A DNA stretch of 64,000 bases from Kineosporia succinea (GTDB lineage: Bacteria; Actinomycetota; Actinomycetes; Actinomycetales; Kineosporiaceae): the NCBI RefSeq assembly GCF_030811555.1, contig NZ_JAUSQZ010000001.1, forward strand, positions 2,232,001-2,296,000, written 5' to 3'. The notes below the pieces were generated by a model. That model made no database searches. It was not told the DNA's origin and saw only the letters and a program-made list of their open reading frames with translations. Numbering within the stretch: the stretch's first letter is position 1; each line of letters opens with the position of its first letter. The position numbers were made by a program, and so were the translations under genes. This document shows positions 1 to 7,402 of this stretch, piece by piece.

Positions 1-1
1 C

Positions 2-1510
2 AGTGCCGCCAGCGGCTATCGTCTGCCGACGCTTCAGGTGACTCTGGCCTTCGTCAGCGCCTGTCACGGAGACACCGCCGAGTGGGAAGAACGGTGGCGG
101 CGTCTGGCTGAGCCGGAGCGGCAGCCGGCTCCACCCGTCATCGCCGCAGACACCGTTCGCACCGTTCCCACCGTTCCCACATCGCCCTGGACCCCGGCCA
201 GCGGTCTGGGCGGACTGCTGCCGGGCTCTTTGCCGGGCGTCGTGCCGGGCGTCGTGCCGGGCGTCGTGCCGGGCGTCGTGCCGGGCGTCGTGCCGGGCGT
301 CGTGCCGGGCTCGCTGCCAGGCGTCGTGCCGGGCTCGCTGTCGGGTTCGCTGTCGGGTTCGCTGTCGGGGTTGGTGCCGGGGTTGGTGCCGGGGTTGGTG
401 CCGGGCTTGTTGCCGCCCGAGCCGGTGCCCGGTCCGGACCTGGCCCTGACCGCCCCGGCCCAGCTGCCGCGTCGCCCACGCGGGGTGGCCGACCTGCACC
501 ACGAGGCCCTGCTGGCCGGACGGCAGGCGGCCAGCGAAGCCCTCCCGATGCTGATCAACGGCCCGATCGGGATCGGCAAGACCTCGCTGTCGCTCCGTCT
601 GGCACATGACCTGCGGGACGCCACGCCCGACGGGCAGCTGTACGCCGACTTCGGCGGGCCGAGGGAGCCGGCGGTGACGCCCGAGAGCGTGATGGCCGGA
701 TTCCTGGCCACCCTGATCGGCGCCCAGAACGTGCCCGAAGATCCGGGTCACCAGGTGGCGCTGTACCGGTCGCTGCTGGCCCGGCGCCGCATCCTGGTAC
801 TGCTTGACAACGTGCGGCAGGAACAGCAGGTCCGTCCCTTCCTCACCGACAGCCCGGGCTGTGTGCTGATCGTGGTCAGCTGCAACCCGTTGCTGGGTCT
901 GAGCGACGTGCGACGGCTCGGGCTCGCACCACTTCACCGCCGCGAGTCGCTCGAACTGCTGGCCGATCTGCTGGGAGAACGAGCTCTGGCCAACCCCCAG
1001 GCCTGCGAGCGCCTGGCCGCGGCCTGCGGTGATCTTCCGCTGGCCCTGGACGTGGCCGCTCGCCGTCTGCTGGCCCGGCCGCGCGGGTCGATCGCCGCGA
1101 TCCCGAGTCAGATCGGTGACGGCGCCCGGCTTCTGAACTGGCTGCGGATCGGCGATGTCAGCGTGCGACAGCGACTGGCCGCCGCGTACGAGAGCCTGGG
1201 GGCACCGGCCCGGCAGGCGCTGCACTGCCTGGCGGGTTGTGAGGTGACCGCCGACGACTCGATCGGGCCGGCCCAGTTGCCGCACCTCGACGCCCAGGCC
1301 GCCGACGAACTGCTCGAGGAGCTGAGCAGGGCCGGTCTGCTGCGCTGGGGCCACGGTTACCACCTCGATCTGCTGACCCAGAAATTCGTTCAGCAGTACC
1401 AGTTCTCGACGACCTCCGGTGCGATGCCGATCCGGATCACCTCGGGGGGCCTCCTCGACGGTCCGACCCTGACCGTCCGGGAGGGGATCGGCGGAACAAA
1501 CGTCTGCTGA
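2..1510 (+). CDS. NB-ARC type ATPase regulator, 5' truncated by the window edge
   Basis: The reading frame is open to the first base, and the visible start resembles the end of an N-terminal helix-turn-helix domain in actinobacterial NB-ARC regulators (LPTLQVTLAFVSACHGD, then an E-W-x4-W pattern). A low-complexity linker of Val-Pro-Gly and Leu-Pro-Gly repeats follows (about nt 216-411). The NTPase domain has a Walker A P-loop GPIGIGKT near nt 558-582 and a Walker B-like stretch RILVLLDNV. The family (STAND/NB-ARC ATPases of the AfsR type, but without visible TPR or WD repeats here) usually acts as cytoplasmic signal-dependent transcription regulators. It converges on the biosynthetic operon that ends at 1555, so it may or may not regulate it. 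A GTG at 38 is only an internal codon; the true start lies outside the window. Confidence 0.75.
   Translation, partial: SAASGYRLPTLQVTLAFVSACHGDTAEWEERWRRLAEPERQPAPPVIAADTVRTVPTVPTSPWTPASGLGGLLPGSLPGVVPGVVPGVVPGVVPGVVPGVVPGSLPGVVPGSLSGSLSGSLSGLVPGLVPGLVPGLLPPEPVPGPDLALTAPAQLPRRPRGVADLHHEALLAGRQAASEALPMLINGPIGIGKTSLSLRLAHDLRDATPDGQLYADFGGPREPAVTPESVMAGFLATLIGAQNVPEDPGHQVALYRSLLARRRILVLLDNVRQEQQVRPFLTDSPGCVLIVVSCNPLLGLSDVRRLGLAPLHRRESLELLADLLGERALANPQACERLAAACGDLPLALDVAARRLLARPRGSIAAIPSQIGDGARLLNWLRIGDVSVRQRLAAAYESLGAPARQALHCLAGCEVTADDSIGPAQLPHLDAQAADELLEELSRAGLLRWGHGYHLDLLTQKFVQQYQFSTTSGAMPIRITSGGLLDGPTLTVREGIGGTNVC
216..411 (+). repeat. 12-bp tandem repeats coding a VPG-rich linker
   Basis: About sixteen consecutive 12-bp units, mostly variants of GTCGTGCCGGGC, then TCGCTGTCGGGT, then TTGGTGCCGGGG. 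The unit length keeps the frame, giving Gly-Val-Val-Pro, Gly-Ser-Leu-Ser and Gly-Leu-Val-Pro repeats like an elastin-type flexible linker between the DNA-binding and ATPase parts. Homogeneous sub-blocks suggest recent slippage expansion. Confidence 0.9.
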
Positions 1511-1519
1511 CCCGGGTTG

Positions 1520-1551
1520 CCGGAAGTCCCCACCGAGGTGGGGACTTCCGG
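1520..1551. terminator. Bidirectional hairpin between convergent genes
   Basis: A perfect 14-bp stem (1520-1533 with 1538-1551) closes a 4-nt loop. It sits between the stop of the NB-ARC gene (1510) and the stop of the DDAH-like gene (1555-1557). There is no long U tract, as is common in actinobacteria. Confidence 0.75.
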
Positions 1552-1554
1552 TTC

Positions 1555-2340
1555 CTAGGCCAGGGTCAGCGCCGTACAGCGCACGCCCCCGCCGCCCTTG
1601 GCCAGTTCGGTGGTGGCGAGCTCCACCACCCGCAGACCCCGCTCACGCAGGATCCCGGCCAGACGAGGCGCCCCCTGCGCCATGGTCACCGTGCGGCCGT
1701 CGCTCACGAGGTTCAGCGCGAACCGGTCCGCCTCCTCGAGCGACACCTCGATCAGGTCCAGCCCGAGGCCCCGTAGCCGGTCGGCGCTGGGGGTGTCCAG
1801 CGCCTCCGGGCAGTAGGCCACGGTCTGCGCGTCCACCACACCGATGGCCAGATCGAGGTCGTACCAGCGGGGCCCGGAGGTCTGCAGGGGTACCACCGCG
1901 CATCCCAGCTCGGCCTCCAGCACCGGCAGCATCCGCCGGTCGGTGCGCTGCCCGTGGCCGGCCAGCAGCAGGTCACCCACCGCCAGCGCGTCACCCTGCC
2001 CGCTGAAGGCGTAGGGCGCCGGGACGATGTCGTAGCCGCTCGCGCGTAACCACTCCTCGGCGTAGGGGATCTCGGCCGCCCGCTCACGCGGGGGCCGGCC
2101 GAGCACCGCCCGGCGGCCTCGCACCACGGCCACGTTCGCGGTGAACGTCATGTCCGGGCACTCGGGGGCGGACGGCAGGTGCTCCACCTTGCGGCCCGCC
2201 CCGAGGTGCGCCGCCACGATGGCCGCGTGTTCCGTCAGCACGGCCTGCGGGTCGGGCTGGACCTCGCGGTGCATGTACGGGTTGATCTCGTAGTCGACCC
2301 GGAAGTGGGCCGTGTCACACATCAGGAGTTCGGTGTTCAC
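1555..2340 (-). CDS. DDAH/amidinotransferase-superfamily protein with a substituted catalytic His
   Basis: A 261-residue protein of the guanidine-modifying (pentein) superfamily, closest by eye to dimethylarginine dimethylaminohydrolases. Visible motifs are PDMTFTANVAVV (62-73), SGQGDALAVGD (113-123) and the C-terminal nucleophile motif GGGVRCTALTL with Cys255. In the family the general acid-base His sits in a Tyr-His-Leu-Asp context; here the corresponding stretch reads Trp-Tyr-Asp-Leu-Asp, so position 161 is Asp. Hydrolysis of methylarginine is therefore doubtful; it may be inactive, or act on another amidine or hydrazine-type substrate. The GTG start (2338-2340) overlaps the stop of the upstream gene in a GTGA tetranucleotide. 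The same frame stays open upstream, but that part is antisense noise inside the neighbour. Confidence 0.75.
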   Translation of the reverse strand: MNTELLMCDTAHFRVDYEINPYMHREVQPDPQAVLTEHAAIVAAHLGAGRKVEHLPSAPECPDMTFTANVAVVRGRRAVLGRPPRERAAEIPYAEEWLRASGYDIVPAPYAFSGQGDALAVGDLLLAGHGQRTDRRMLPVLEAELGCAVVPLQTSGPRWYDLDLAIGVVDAQTVAYCPEALDTPSADRLRGLGLDLIEVSLEEADRFALNLVSDGRTVTMAQGAPRLAGILRERGLRVVELATTELAKGGGGVRCTALTLA

Positions 2341-3863
2341 CGCTCGCCCTCCCCACCGGCCGGGGCGACCCGCACGCTGTAGAGATCGAGTTCCCGGAAC
2401 GGGTTGGGCTGCACGTCGCGCAAGCGCGGTGACCAGGCCGAGAGAGTGCTCTGGTACCAGACCGGGACCACCGGCATGTCGTCCAGAATGGCCCGCTCGG
2501 CCTGCTGGTAGAAGTCCCAGGCCTGCTCCTGGCTGGGTGCGGTGTCGGCCGCTGTCAGCAGCCGGTCGACGGCGGCGCTGCTGTACCGGCCGACGTTGTC
2601 CGTGGCCCCGGTGCGGAACATCGGGCTGAGGAAATTCTCGATCGAGGGGTAGTCGGCGATCCAGCCGGAGCGGAACACCGCGGTCACCTCCTGGGCGTTC
2701 AGCTTGCGCCGGAACTCGCCGAGGGTCGGGATCGGCTCGAACCGGCACGGCACGCCCAGGGTCTCCGAGATGGAGGCGCAGACCTCCTCCATCCACGGGC
2801 CGTTGGGCGAGTCGACGTTCGAGGTGAGCACGATCTCACCGGTGAACCCACTGTCCCGGAACAGCTCCCGCGCCCGCTCGGGCGAGTACCGGCAAAGCTC
2901 GCCCCCCTGGTCGTCCGCGCGTCCGGAGACCGCGGGCGGCACCAGGCCGTCGGCCGGCACCTGGTGACCGGAGAAGATCCGGTCGATCAGCCGGACCCGG
3001 TCGATGGACATCGAGATCGCCTGCCGCACACGACGATCCGCGTACCGACTGTCGTAGAGCGGGAAGGAGACCGTCTGGATGCCGAGATAGGTGCGGTCGT
3101 GCGTGCGCCCGGGCAGCTCCCGCTGGTACCGGTCACCGTCGAGGGCCCAGAACGGGGTGACGTCCAGATAATCCAGATCCCCGGCCACCACGTCGTGGTA
3201 AGCGGTGCCCAGGTCGGCGTAGATCCGGAACTCGACCCCGTCGATCTCCGGCCGGTCGTCCCCGGCGTAGCCCTCGTAACGTTCCAGGCGGATGTACTTC
3301 TCGGTCTCCCGGCTGACGAACTGGAAGGCACCGTTGCCGACCGGGTGGGCCTCGAAGGCCTCCCGGTCGTCGAAGAAGACCCGCGGCAGGGGGAAGAACG
3401 CCCCGCAGCCGAGCGTGACCGGGAACTCGGCGAACGGCTCGGCCAGGGTGACCACGAAGGTGAGGTCGTCGACCACCCGGAGCCCAGTCAGCTCCGCCTG
3501 CGTCGCGTCGGGCGCGCTGACCTCGGCGAAACCGTCGATGTGGGCCAGAAAGGTGGACGCCTGCATGCGGTTCGGACCGAATGCGGTGTAGTTCCAGGCG
3601 TCCACGAAGCTGCCGGCGGTCACCGGGGTGCCGTCGTGGAAGGTCCAGCCCGGCTTCAGGGTGATCGTGAAGACGCGGGAGTCCTCGGTCGTGATCGACT
3701 GGGCCACGGCGTTTCTCGGGTGTGCGTCCAGGGGGTCGTAGGAGACCAGGCCCCGGAACAGCGCGCCGATCACCTTGACCCCGCCGGACTCCGTGGTGTG
3801 CCCGGGGATCAGGGCGTTCTCCGGTTCGGTGCCGTGGTAACTGATGACTGAGCTGGGTGACAC
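2337..3863 (-). CDS. Solute-binding-protein family 5 (OppA/DppA-like) fold without signal peptide
   Basis: 508 residues with clear family-5 peptide-binding-protein features: VISYHGTEPENALIPGHT at the N-terminus, TEDSRVFTITLKPGWTFHDGTPVTAGSF, GNGAFQFVSRE, VRQAISMSIDRVRLI and the C-terminal ILDDMPVVPVWYQST. Ordinary members begin with a lipoprotein signal and Cys; here translation starts directly at the mature domain. A very good ribosome site (GGAGG, 4 nt from the GTG at 3863) and a stop codon of the previous gene 24 nt upstream leave no room for a missing signal. It is therefore predicted to be cytoplasmic, and no permease or ATPase genes accompany it. A role in binding or scaffolding a pathway intermediate is inference only. 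Confidence 0.8.
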   Translation of the reverse strand: MSPSSVISYHGTEPENALIPGHTTESGGVKVIGALFRGLVSYDPLDAHPRNAVAQSITTEDSRVFTITLKPGWTFHDGTPVTAGSFVDAWNYTAFGPNRMQASTFLAHIDGFAEVSAPDATQAELTGLRVVDDLTFVVTLAEPFAEFPVTLGCGAFFPLPRVFFDDREAFEAHPVGNGAFQFVSRETEKYIRLERYEGYAGDDRPEIDGVEFRIYADLGTAYHDVVAGDLDYLDVTPFWALDGDRYQRELPGRTHDRTYLGIQTVSFPLYDSRYADRRVRQAISMSIDRVRLIDRIFSGHQVPADGLVPPAVSGRADDQGGELCRYSPERARELFRDSGFTGEIVLTSNVDSPNGPWMEEVCASISETLGVPCRFEPIPTLGEFRRKLNAQEVTAVFRSGWIADYPSIENFLSPMFRTGATDNVGRYSSAAVDRLLTAADTAPSQEQAWDFYQQAERAILDDMPVVPVWYQSTLSAWSPRLRDVQPNPFRELDLYSVRVAPAGGEGER

Positions 3864-3887
3864 GTTTCCTCCGTCGAAGTTCGGATT

Positions 3888-4388
3888 TCAGCCGGCGATG
3901 CTCGGGGAGATGGCGTGGAAGCGGCCGTGCAGGAAGACCAGCGCGGGCGCCCTCGGCCCCTCACCCATGGCCACCACCCGGCCCACGACCAGGGTGTGGT
4001 CACCCACGTCGAAGCTGTCCCACAGCTCGCACTCGATCCAGCTGGCGGCGTCGAACACCAGGGCCCCGGTGGCTCTTCCCGGGCTGGCCGCCAGCGCGGC
4101 CAGGGTGCCCGCCCGGGTCTGGCGGTCCTTGGCCAGCAGGCCGGCGACCTCCTTGTCCCGGTGGTCGAGGATCGAGACGGCCCACTTCTTGGCGGCCAGC
4201 AGGTCGGCCAGGAACACCGAGCCGATCCGCAGGTACAGCGACACCAGCGGCGGGTCCAGCGACGCCGAGGTGAGCGAGTTGACCGTGACCGCATCGTGCC
4301 GGCGGCCGTCGGTCTCGTCGCTGAAGGTGGTGGCCACGCACACGCCGGTGGCGAAATTGCGCATGAGCACTCGTAGGTCGGGTTGCAT
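3888..4388 (-). CDS. NAD(P)H:flavin oxidoreductase (flavin reductase-like FMN-binding)
   Basis: 166 residues, the normal size for the short-chain flavin reductases of two-component monooxygenases. Visible features are the N-terminal LRVLMRNFATGVCVATT, the DAVTVNSLTSASLDPPLVSLYL core and the C-terminal GDHTLVVGRVVAM with FLHGRFHAI. The role is to supply reduced FMN or FAD to a partner oxygenase. The acyl-CoA-dehydrogenase-fold monooxygenase at 11978-13180 is the only obvious partner in the cluster. ATG at 4386-4388 is chosen because of the upstream GGAAGGGG; a longer frame reads back into the upstream oxidase. It lies 25 nt after the oxidase stop. Confidence 0.88.
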   Translation of the reverse strand: MQPDLRVLMRNFATGVCVATTFSDETDGRRHDAVTVNSLTSASLDPPLVSLYLRIGSVFLADLLAAKKWAVSILDHRDKEVAGLLAKDRQTRAGTLAALAASPGRATGALVFDAASWIECELWDSFDVGDHTLVVGRVVAMGEGPRAPALVFLHGRFHAISPSIAG

Positions 4389-4413
4389 TCCGATCGCCCC
4401 TTCCGGCACCGGG

Positions 4414-5763
4414 TCAGGGCACCTGGTCGCCGGCGAACACCCGGTCGGGGTCCCAGCGGCGTTTGATCTCGGACAGGCGTGCGGCATTCGGGCCGTAGTA
4501 CGCCGTGCGCCAGTCGTCGAGGTCGGGGTCGGCGAAGTTGAGGTACGACGCGTCCGGGGCGAACTGGCCGGTCTCCTCGTGCAGCTCCTTCAGCCAGTCC
4601 AGGTTCGCCCGCACCGCTTCCGGTGACTCGCCCGGCAGCCAGGAGGTGTCGAGCGAGAGCAGGAACTGAACCTCGCGGTGCGGGAAGGCACTGTCCCGCA
4701 CCGGGACGTCGCCGATCGCGCCGCCCCAGGCGAACAGGGCGGCCCCGGCCCCGTCCGGATTCGTGCCCCCGGGCCACTTCTCGAGAGCACGGACGAGTGT
4801 TCGCAGGCCCTCCTCGGACAGCGGCTCCGGTGTCGCCCGGGTGCGCACCGCGAAGGCACCACCCGCGCTCTCGTGCCGGAGGTACTCCACCGCGTCGGCG
4901 TACTCCTGGTCGGCGATGTCCACGTGCCGCGGGCGGGCCGCGGTCATCGCCGGGGCCAGCAGCCGGCGCAGCTCGGCGGCCGGGCCGAGGTGCTGACCGA
5001 TCACCGAGACCACACCGTCCCGGCCGGAGGCGCGGCTGATCCCGATGCGGGCCGAGAACTCCCGCGGCGCGACCCGCATCACCTCCTGCATCACGGCCAG
5101 GACGTCGACGGCCCGGTCCCAGTCCCACAGCAGCAGGCACGTCGACATCGGCGGAGCCGGCCGGGCCTGGAAGGTGAAGGACGTGTTGACGCCGAAGTTG
5201 CCTCCGCCTCCTCCCCGGCAGGCCCAGAAGAGGTCCTCGTTCTCGTCCTCACTGCAGGTCACGGTGCTGCCGTCGGCCAGCACCAGGTCGGTCGACACCA
5301 GGTTGTCGCAGGTCAGGCCGATGGCCCGGGACACCACCGAGACGCCGCCCCCGAGCGTCAGCCCGCCGATCCCGACGTCGTCGGAGTTGCCCAGCGGGAG
5401 CAGCAGATCGTGCTCGACCATGGCCGCGTACAGAGCACCCTGGCGAGTGCCCCCACCGACCGTGACCCGGTTCGTCCTCACATCGACCCGGATCTGGTCG
5501 AGGCCGCCGAGGTCCAGCACCAGACCGCGGTTGACCGAGCGGCCCGCGTAGCTGTGACCTCCGCCCCGGGCCACGAACGGCACGCCGTGCTCCCGGGCCC
5601 AGCCGATGGCGGCGCTCACGTCGTCCGGCCCGGTGACGGAGAGCACCGCCTCGGGCCGGACGTCGCGGAATCGCTCGTTGACCGAGACCGTCCGCTCCTC
5701 GAAGCCGTCGTCACCGGGGCGGCGTACCCGCCCCGCGACGAGCCCCTCCAGCGGGTGGGTCAT
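4414..5763 (-). CDS. Berberine-bridge-type FAD-linked oxidase
   Basis: 449 residues. The PCMH FAD-binding domain has GGGHSYAGRS with His70, the residue that carries 8-alpha-linked FAD in this family, then VTVGGGTRQGALY and GIGGLTLGGG (131-140). The C-terminal BBE domain shows YLNFADPDLDDWRTAYYG and RLSEIKRRWDPDRVF. In bicovalent members a Cys precedes the VGxGG turn; the equivalent residue here is Ser127 (NSDDVGIGG), so FAD is predicted to be attached only through His. The enzymes oxidise alcohols, amines or hydrazine-like centres with O2; the substrate here is unknown. ATG (5761-5763) overlaps the preceding stop as ATGA. Confidence 0.88.
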   Translation of the reverse strand: MTHPLEGLVAGRVRRPGDDGFEERTVSVNERFRDVRPEAVLSVTGPDDVSAAIGWAREHGVPFVARGGGHSYAGRSVNRGLVLDLGGLDQIRVDVRTNRVTVGGGTRQGALYAAMVEHDLLLPLGNSDDVGIGGLTLGGGVSVVSRAIGLTCDNLVSTDLVLADGSTVTCSEDENEDLFWACRGGGGGNFGVNTSFTFQARPAPPMSTCLLLWDWDRAVDVLAVMQEVMRVAPREFSARIGISRASGRDGVVSVIGQHLGPAAELRRLLAPAMTAARPRHVDIADQEYADAVEYLRHESAGGAFAVRTRATPEPLSEEGLRTLVRALEKWPGGTNPDGAGAALFAWGGAIGDVPVRDSAFPHREVQFLLSLDTSWLPGESPEAVRANLDWLKELHEETGQFAPDASYLNFADPDLDDWRTAYYGPNAARLSEIKRRWDPDRVFAGDQVP

Positions 5764-6107
5764 GCCGGGACCTCCTCCAGGTACGAGACGCCGGTGGCGG
5801 CGTGTTCCCCGAAGCGTTCCCACTCCTCGCGCAGCAGCAGGCTCCCGTCGGGCCGCCGCTGCGGCACGTTGACGGTCGCACCGGAGATGACCTCACCGGT
5901 CTCGAGCACCAGCGTGTAGGCCAGGCGCAGCGTGCCGTCCGGGCCGCAGGTCCCGGTGATCGTGCCCCGGCGCACCGGGCCACCGGTGAACTCGGCCCAG
6001 ACCAGGTCGCCGGACTGCCGGTACCGGGACACGACGCCGTCACCTCCCCCTGCGACCCGGAAACGTCTTCCCTCGTAGCTGATCTCGCCGATCTCCGCCG
6101 TGCTCAC
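5760..6107 (-). CDS. Small conserved beta-rich protein (often mislabelled N-acetylglutamate synthase)
   Basis: 115 residues with alternating short strands: ISYEGRRFRVAGGGDGVVSRYRQSGDLVWAEFTGG, RRGTITGTCGPDGTLRLAY, SGATVNVPQRRPDGSLLLREEWERF. The pattern resembles a widespread single-domain family that databases often call N-acetylglutamate synthase; I see no GNAT acetyltransferase motif, so that label should not be trusted. A small lipocalin- or streptavidin-like barrel that binds a ligand is plausible but unproven. GTG start; the start overlaps the ATP-grasp stop as GTGA, and its own stop overlaps the oxidase start as ATGA, so it is translationally coupled on both sides and is probably part of the pathway. 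Confidence 0.7.
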   Translation of the reverse strand: MSTAEIGEISYEGRRFRVAGGGDGVVSRYRQSGDLVWAEFTGGPVRRGTITGTCGPDGTLRLAYTLVLETGEVISGATVNVPQRRPDGSLLLREEWERFGEHAATGVSYLEEVPA

Positions 6108-7402
6108 TCGTCCACGTCCAGCACCCCGGCCGGCATCTCCAGGAGCGCATTGCGGTCCTTGGGCTCCACGTCCTCGGCGATCACCACCACCGCGGCCGCG
6201 GCCTCGGTGAGCCTCTGCTCGACCGCCTCCGGGTCGTCCCCCCGCACGATCACGAAGGAGTGCCGGGCGATGTAGCCGCCCGGCGGCAGCCGCAGAGTGG
6301 TCCCGGGCTCGACCATGGGGGACGCCTGCACGAGCCCGGGGGTGTCGGTGGGCACCTCGACCGAGCGCACCAGGCAGTCGCGATCGGGGTAACCGAAACG
6401 GATCCCGACCGCGCCCAACCGGTTCCGGGTGAACTCCGGGCGCTCGCCCAGGGAGACGTCGACCAGGACCTCCCCGGAGTCGATACCGGTGGCCAGACGA
6501 CCCAGGAACGGGATCAGGTCACCGCCGACCCGGCCATTGATCTCGATGATCAGCGGGCCGCGCTCGGTCAGGCGAACCTCGGAATGGGTGATGCCGCTCT
6601 CGATCCCGAGCACCTGGTGGGCCCGCGACAGGGTGTTCAGCAGGTCCTGGTCTTCCAGCAGCGGGTCGGCGCTGTCGACGACGTGGCCGGTCTCCTCGAA
6701 GTACGGGGGCAGGCCGGTGGTCTTGCGCGCGATGAACAGGGGCAGGTACTCACCCTTGTGCACCGCACCGTCGATGCTGATCTCCGGCCCGGTGGCGTAC
6801 TCCTCGACCAGGGCGCCGCCTCGGAAGGGCTCGTCACCGATCTGGCTGGCGCCGTCGGCGACCCGGAAGGCCTCGCGCAGTTCCTCCTCGTCGCGGGCCA
6901 GGACCACTCCCATGCTGGCGCCCAGCGCCCGGGGCTTCACCACCACCGGGTAGCCGATGCGGGTCGCCTCGGCCACGGCCTCGGCCGGGTCGGCCGTGAA
7001 CGCGAAACCCGGCTGCAGCAGCCCGGCCGCGGTCAGCCGGGTGCGGGCGCTGAACTTGTCGCGACAGCCCTCGACCCCGGGCAGGCTCAGCCCCGGGACC
7101 CCGAACTCGGCGGCCAGATGAGCGGCCGGCTGCACCAGCGGCTCGTCCCAGCACATCACGCCGACGATGCGGTAGCGCTGGGCGAACTCCCGGGCGGTGG
7201 AGGCCAGCAGCTCGTGGTCGAACACGTTGATCACGGTGATCTCGGCGAAGTACTCGTGCTGCCAGGTCGGCTGCAGGTTGTTGATCAGGATCAGCTCGTG
7301 CCCGGCCTTGCGGGCCCGGGCGGCGGCCGAGCTGAGCAGGTAGTCGCGGTAGAGCTTCAGACCGCTGCCGATGACCAGCAGCGCGGTACGGGGGGTGCTC
7401 AT
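6104..7402 (-). CDS. ATP-grasp carboxylate-amine ligase
   Basis: 432 residues with the three-part ATP-grasp layout. An N-terminal Rossmann-like part (ALLVIGSGLKLYRDYLL; GVMCWDEPLVQPAAHLAAEFGVPG) is followed by the ATP subdomain with VVVKPRALGASMGV (Lys156) and the catalytic core ITHSEVRL (Glu275) and LIIEINGRVGGD (Glu287, Asn289). Enzymes of this kind activate a carboxylate as acyl phosphate and join it to an amine, as in carnosine synthase-like and dipeptide ligases. In this cluster the natural inference is that it couples a hydrazino acid or its derivative to an amino acid. ATG at 7400-7402 overlaps the upstream stop (ATGA). Confidence 0.87.
   Translation of the reverse strand: MSTPRTALLVIGSGLKLYRDYLLSSAAARARKAGHELILINNLQPTWQHEYFAEITVINVFDHELLASTAREFAQRYRIVGVMCWDEPLVQPAAHLAAEFGVPGLSLPGVEGCRDKFSARTRLTAAGLLQPGFAFTADPAEAVAEATRIGYPVVVKPRALGASMGVVLARDEEELREAFRVADGASQIGDEPFRGGALVEEYATGPEISIDGAVHKGEYLPLFIARKTTGLPPYFEETGHVVDSADPLLEDQDLLNTLSRAHQVLGIESGITHSEVRLTERGPLIIEINGRVGGDLIPFLGRLATGIDSGEVLVDVSLGERPEFTRNRLGAVGIRFGYPDRDCLVRSVEVPTDTPGLVQASPMVEPGTTLRLPPGGYIARHSFVIVRGDDPEAVEQRLTEAAAAVVVIAEDVEPKDRNALLEMPAGVLDVDE

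Noticed and set aside
1555-2796. A 413-residue form of the DDAH-like protein
   Set aside because: The extra N-terminal part lies antisense to frame inside the upstream gene, is Arg/Pro-rich noise, and the family start fits the GTG at 2340.
5760-6107. N-acetylglutamate synthase
   Set aside because: Databases often use this name for the family, but no GNAT acetyl-CoA motif is visible in the 115 residues.
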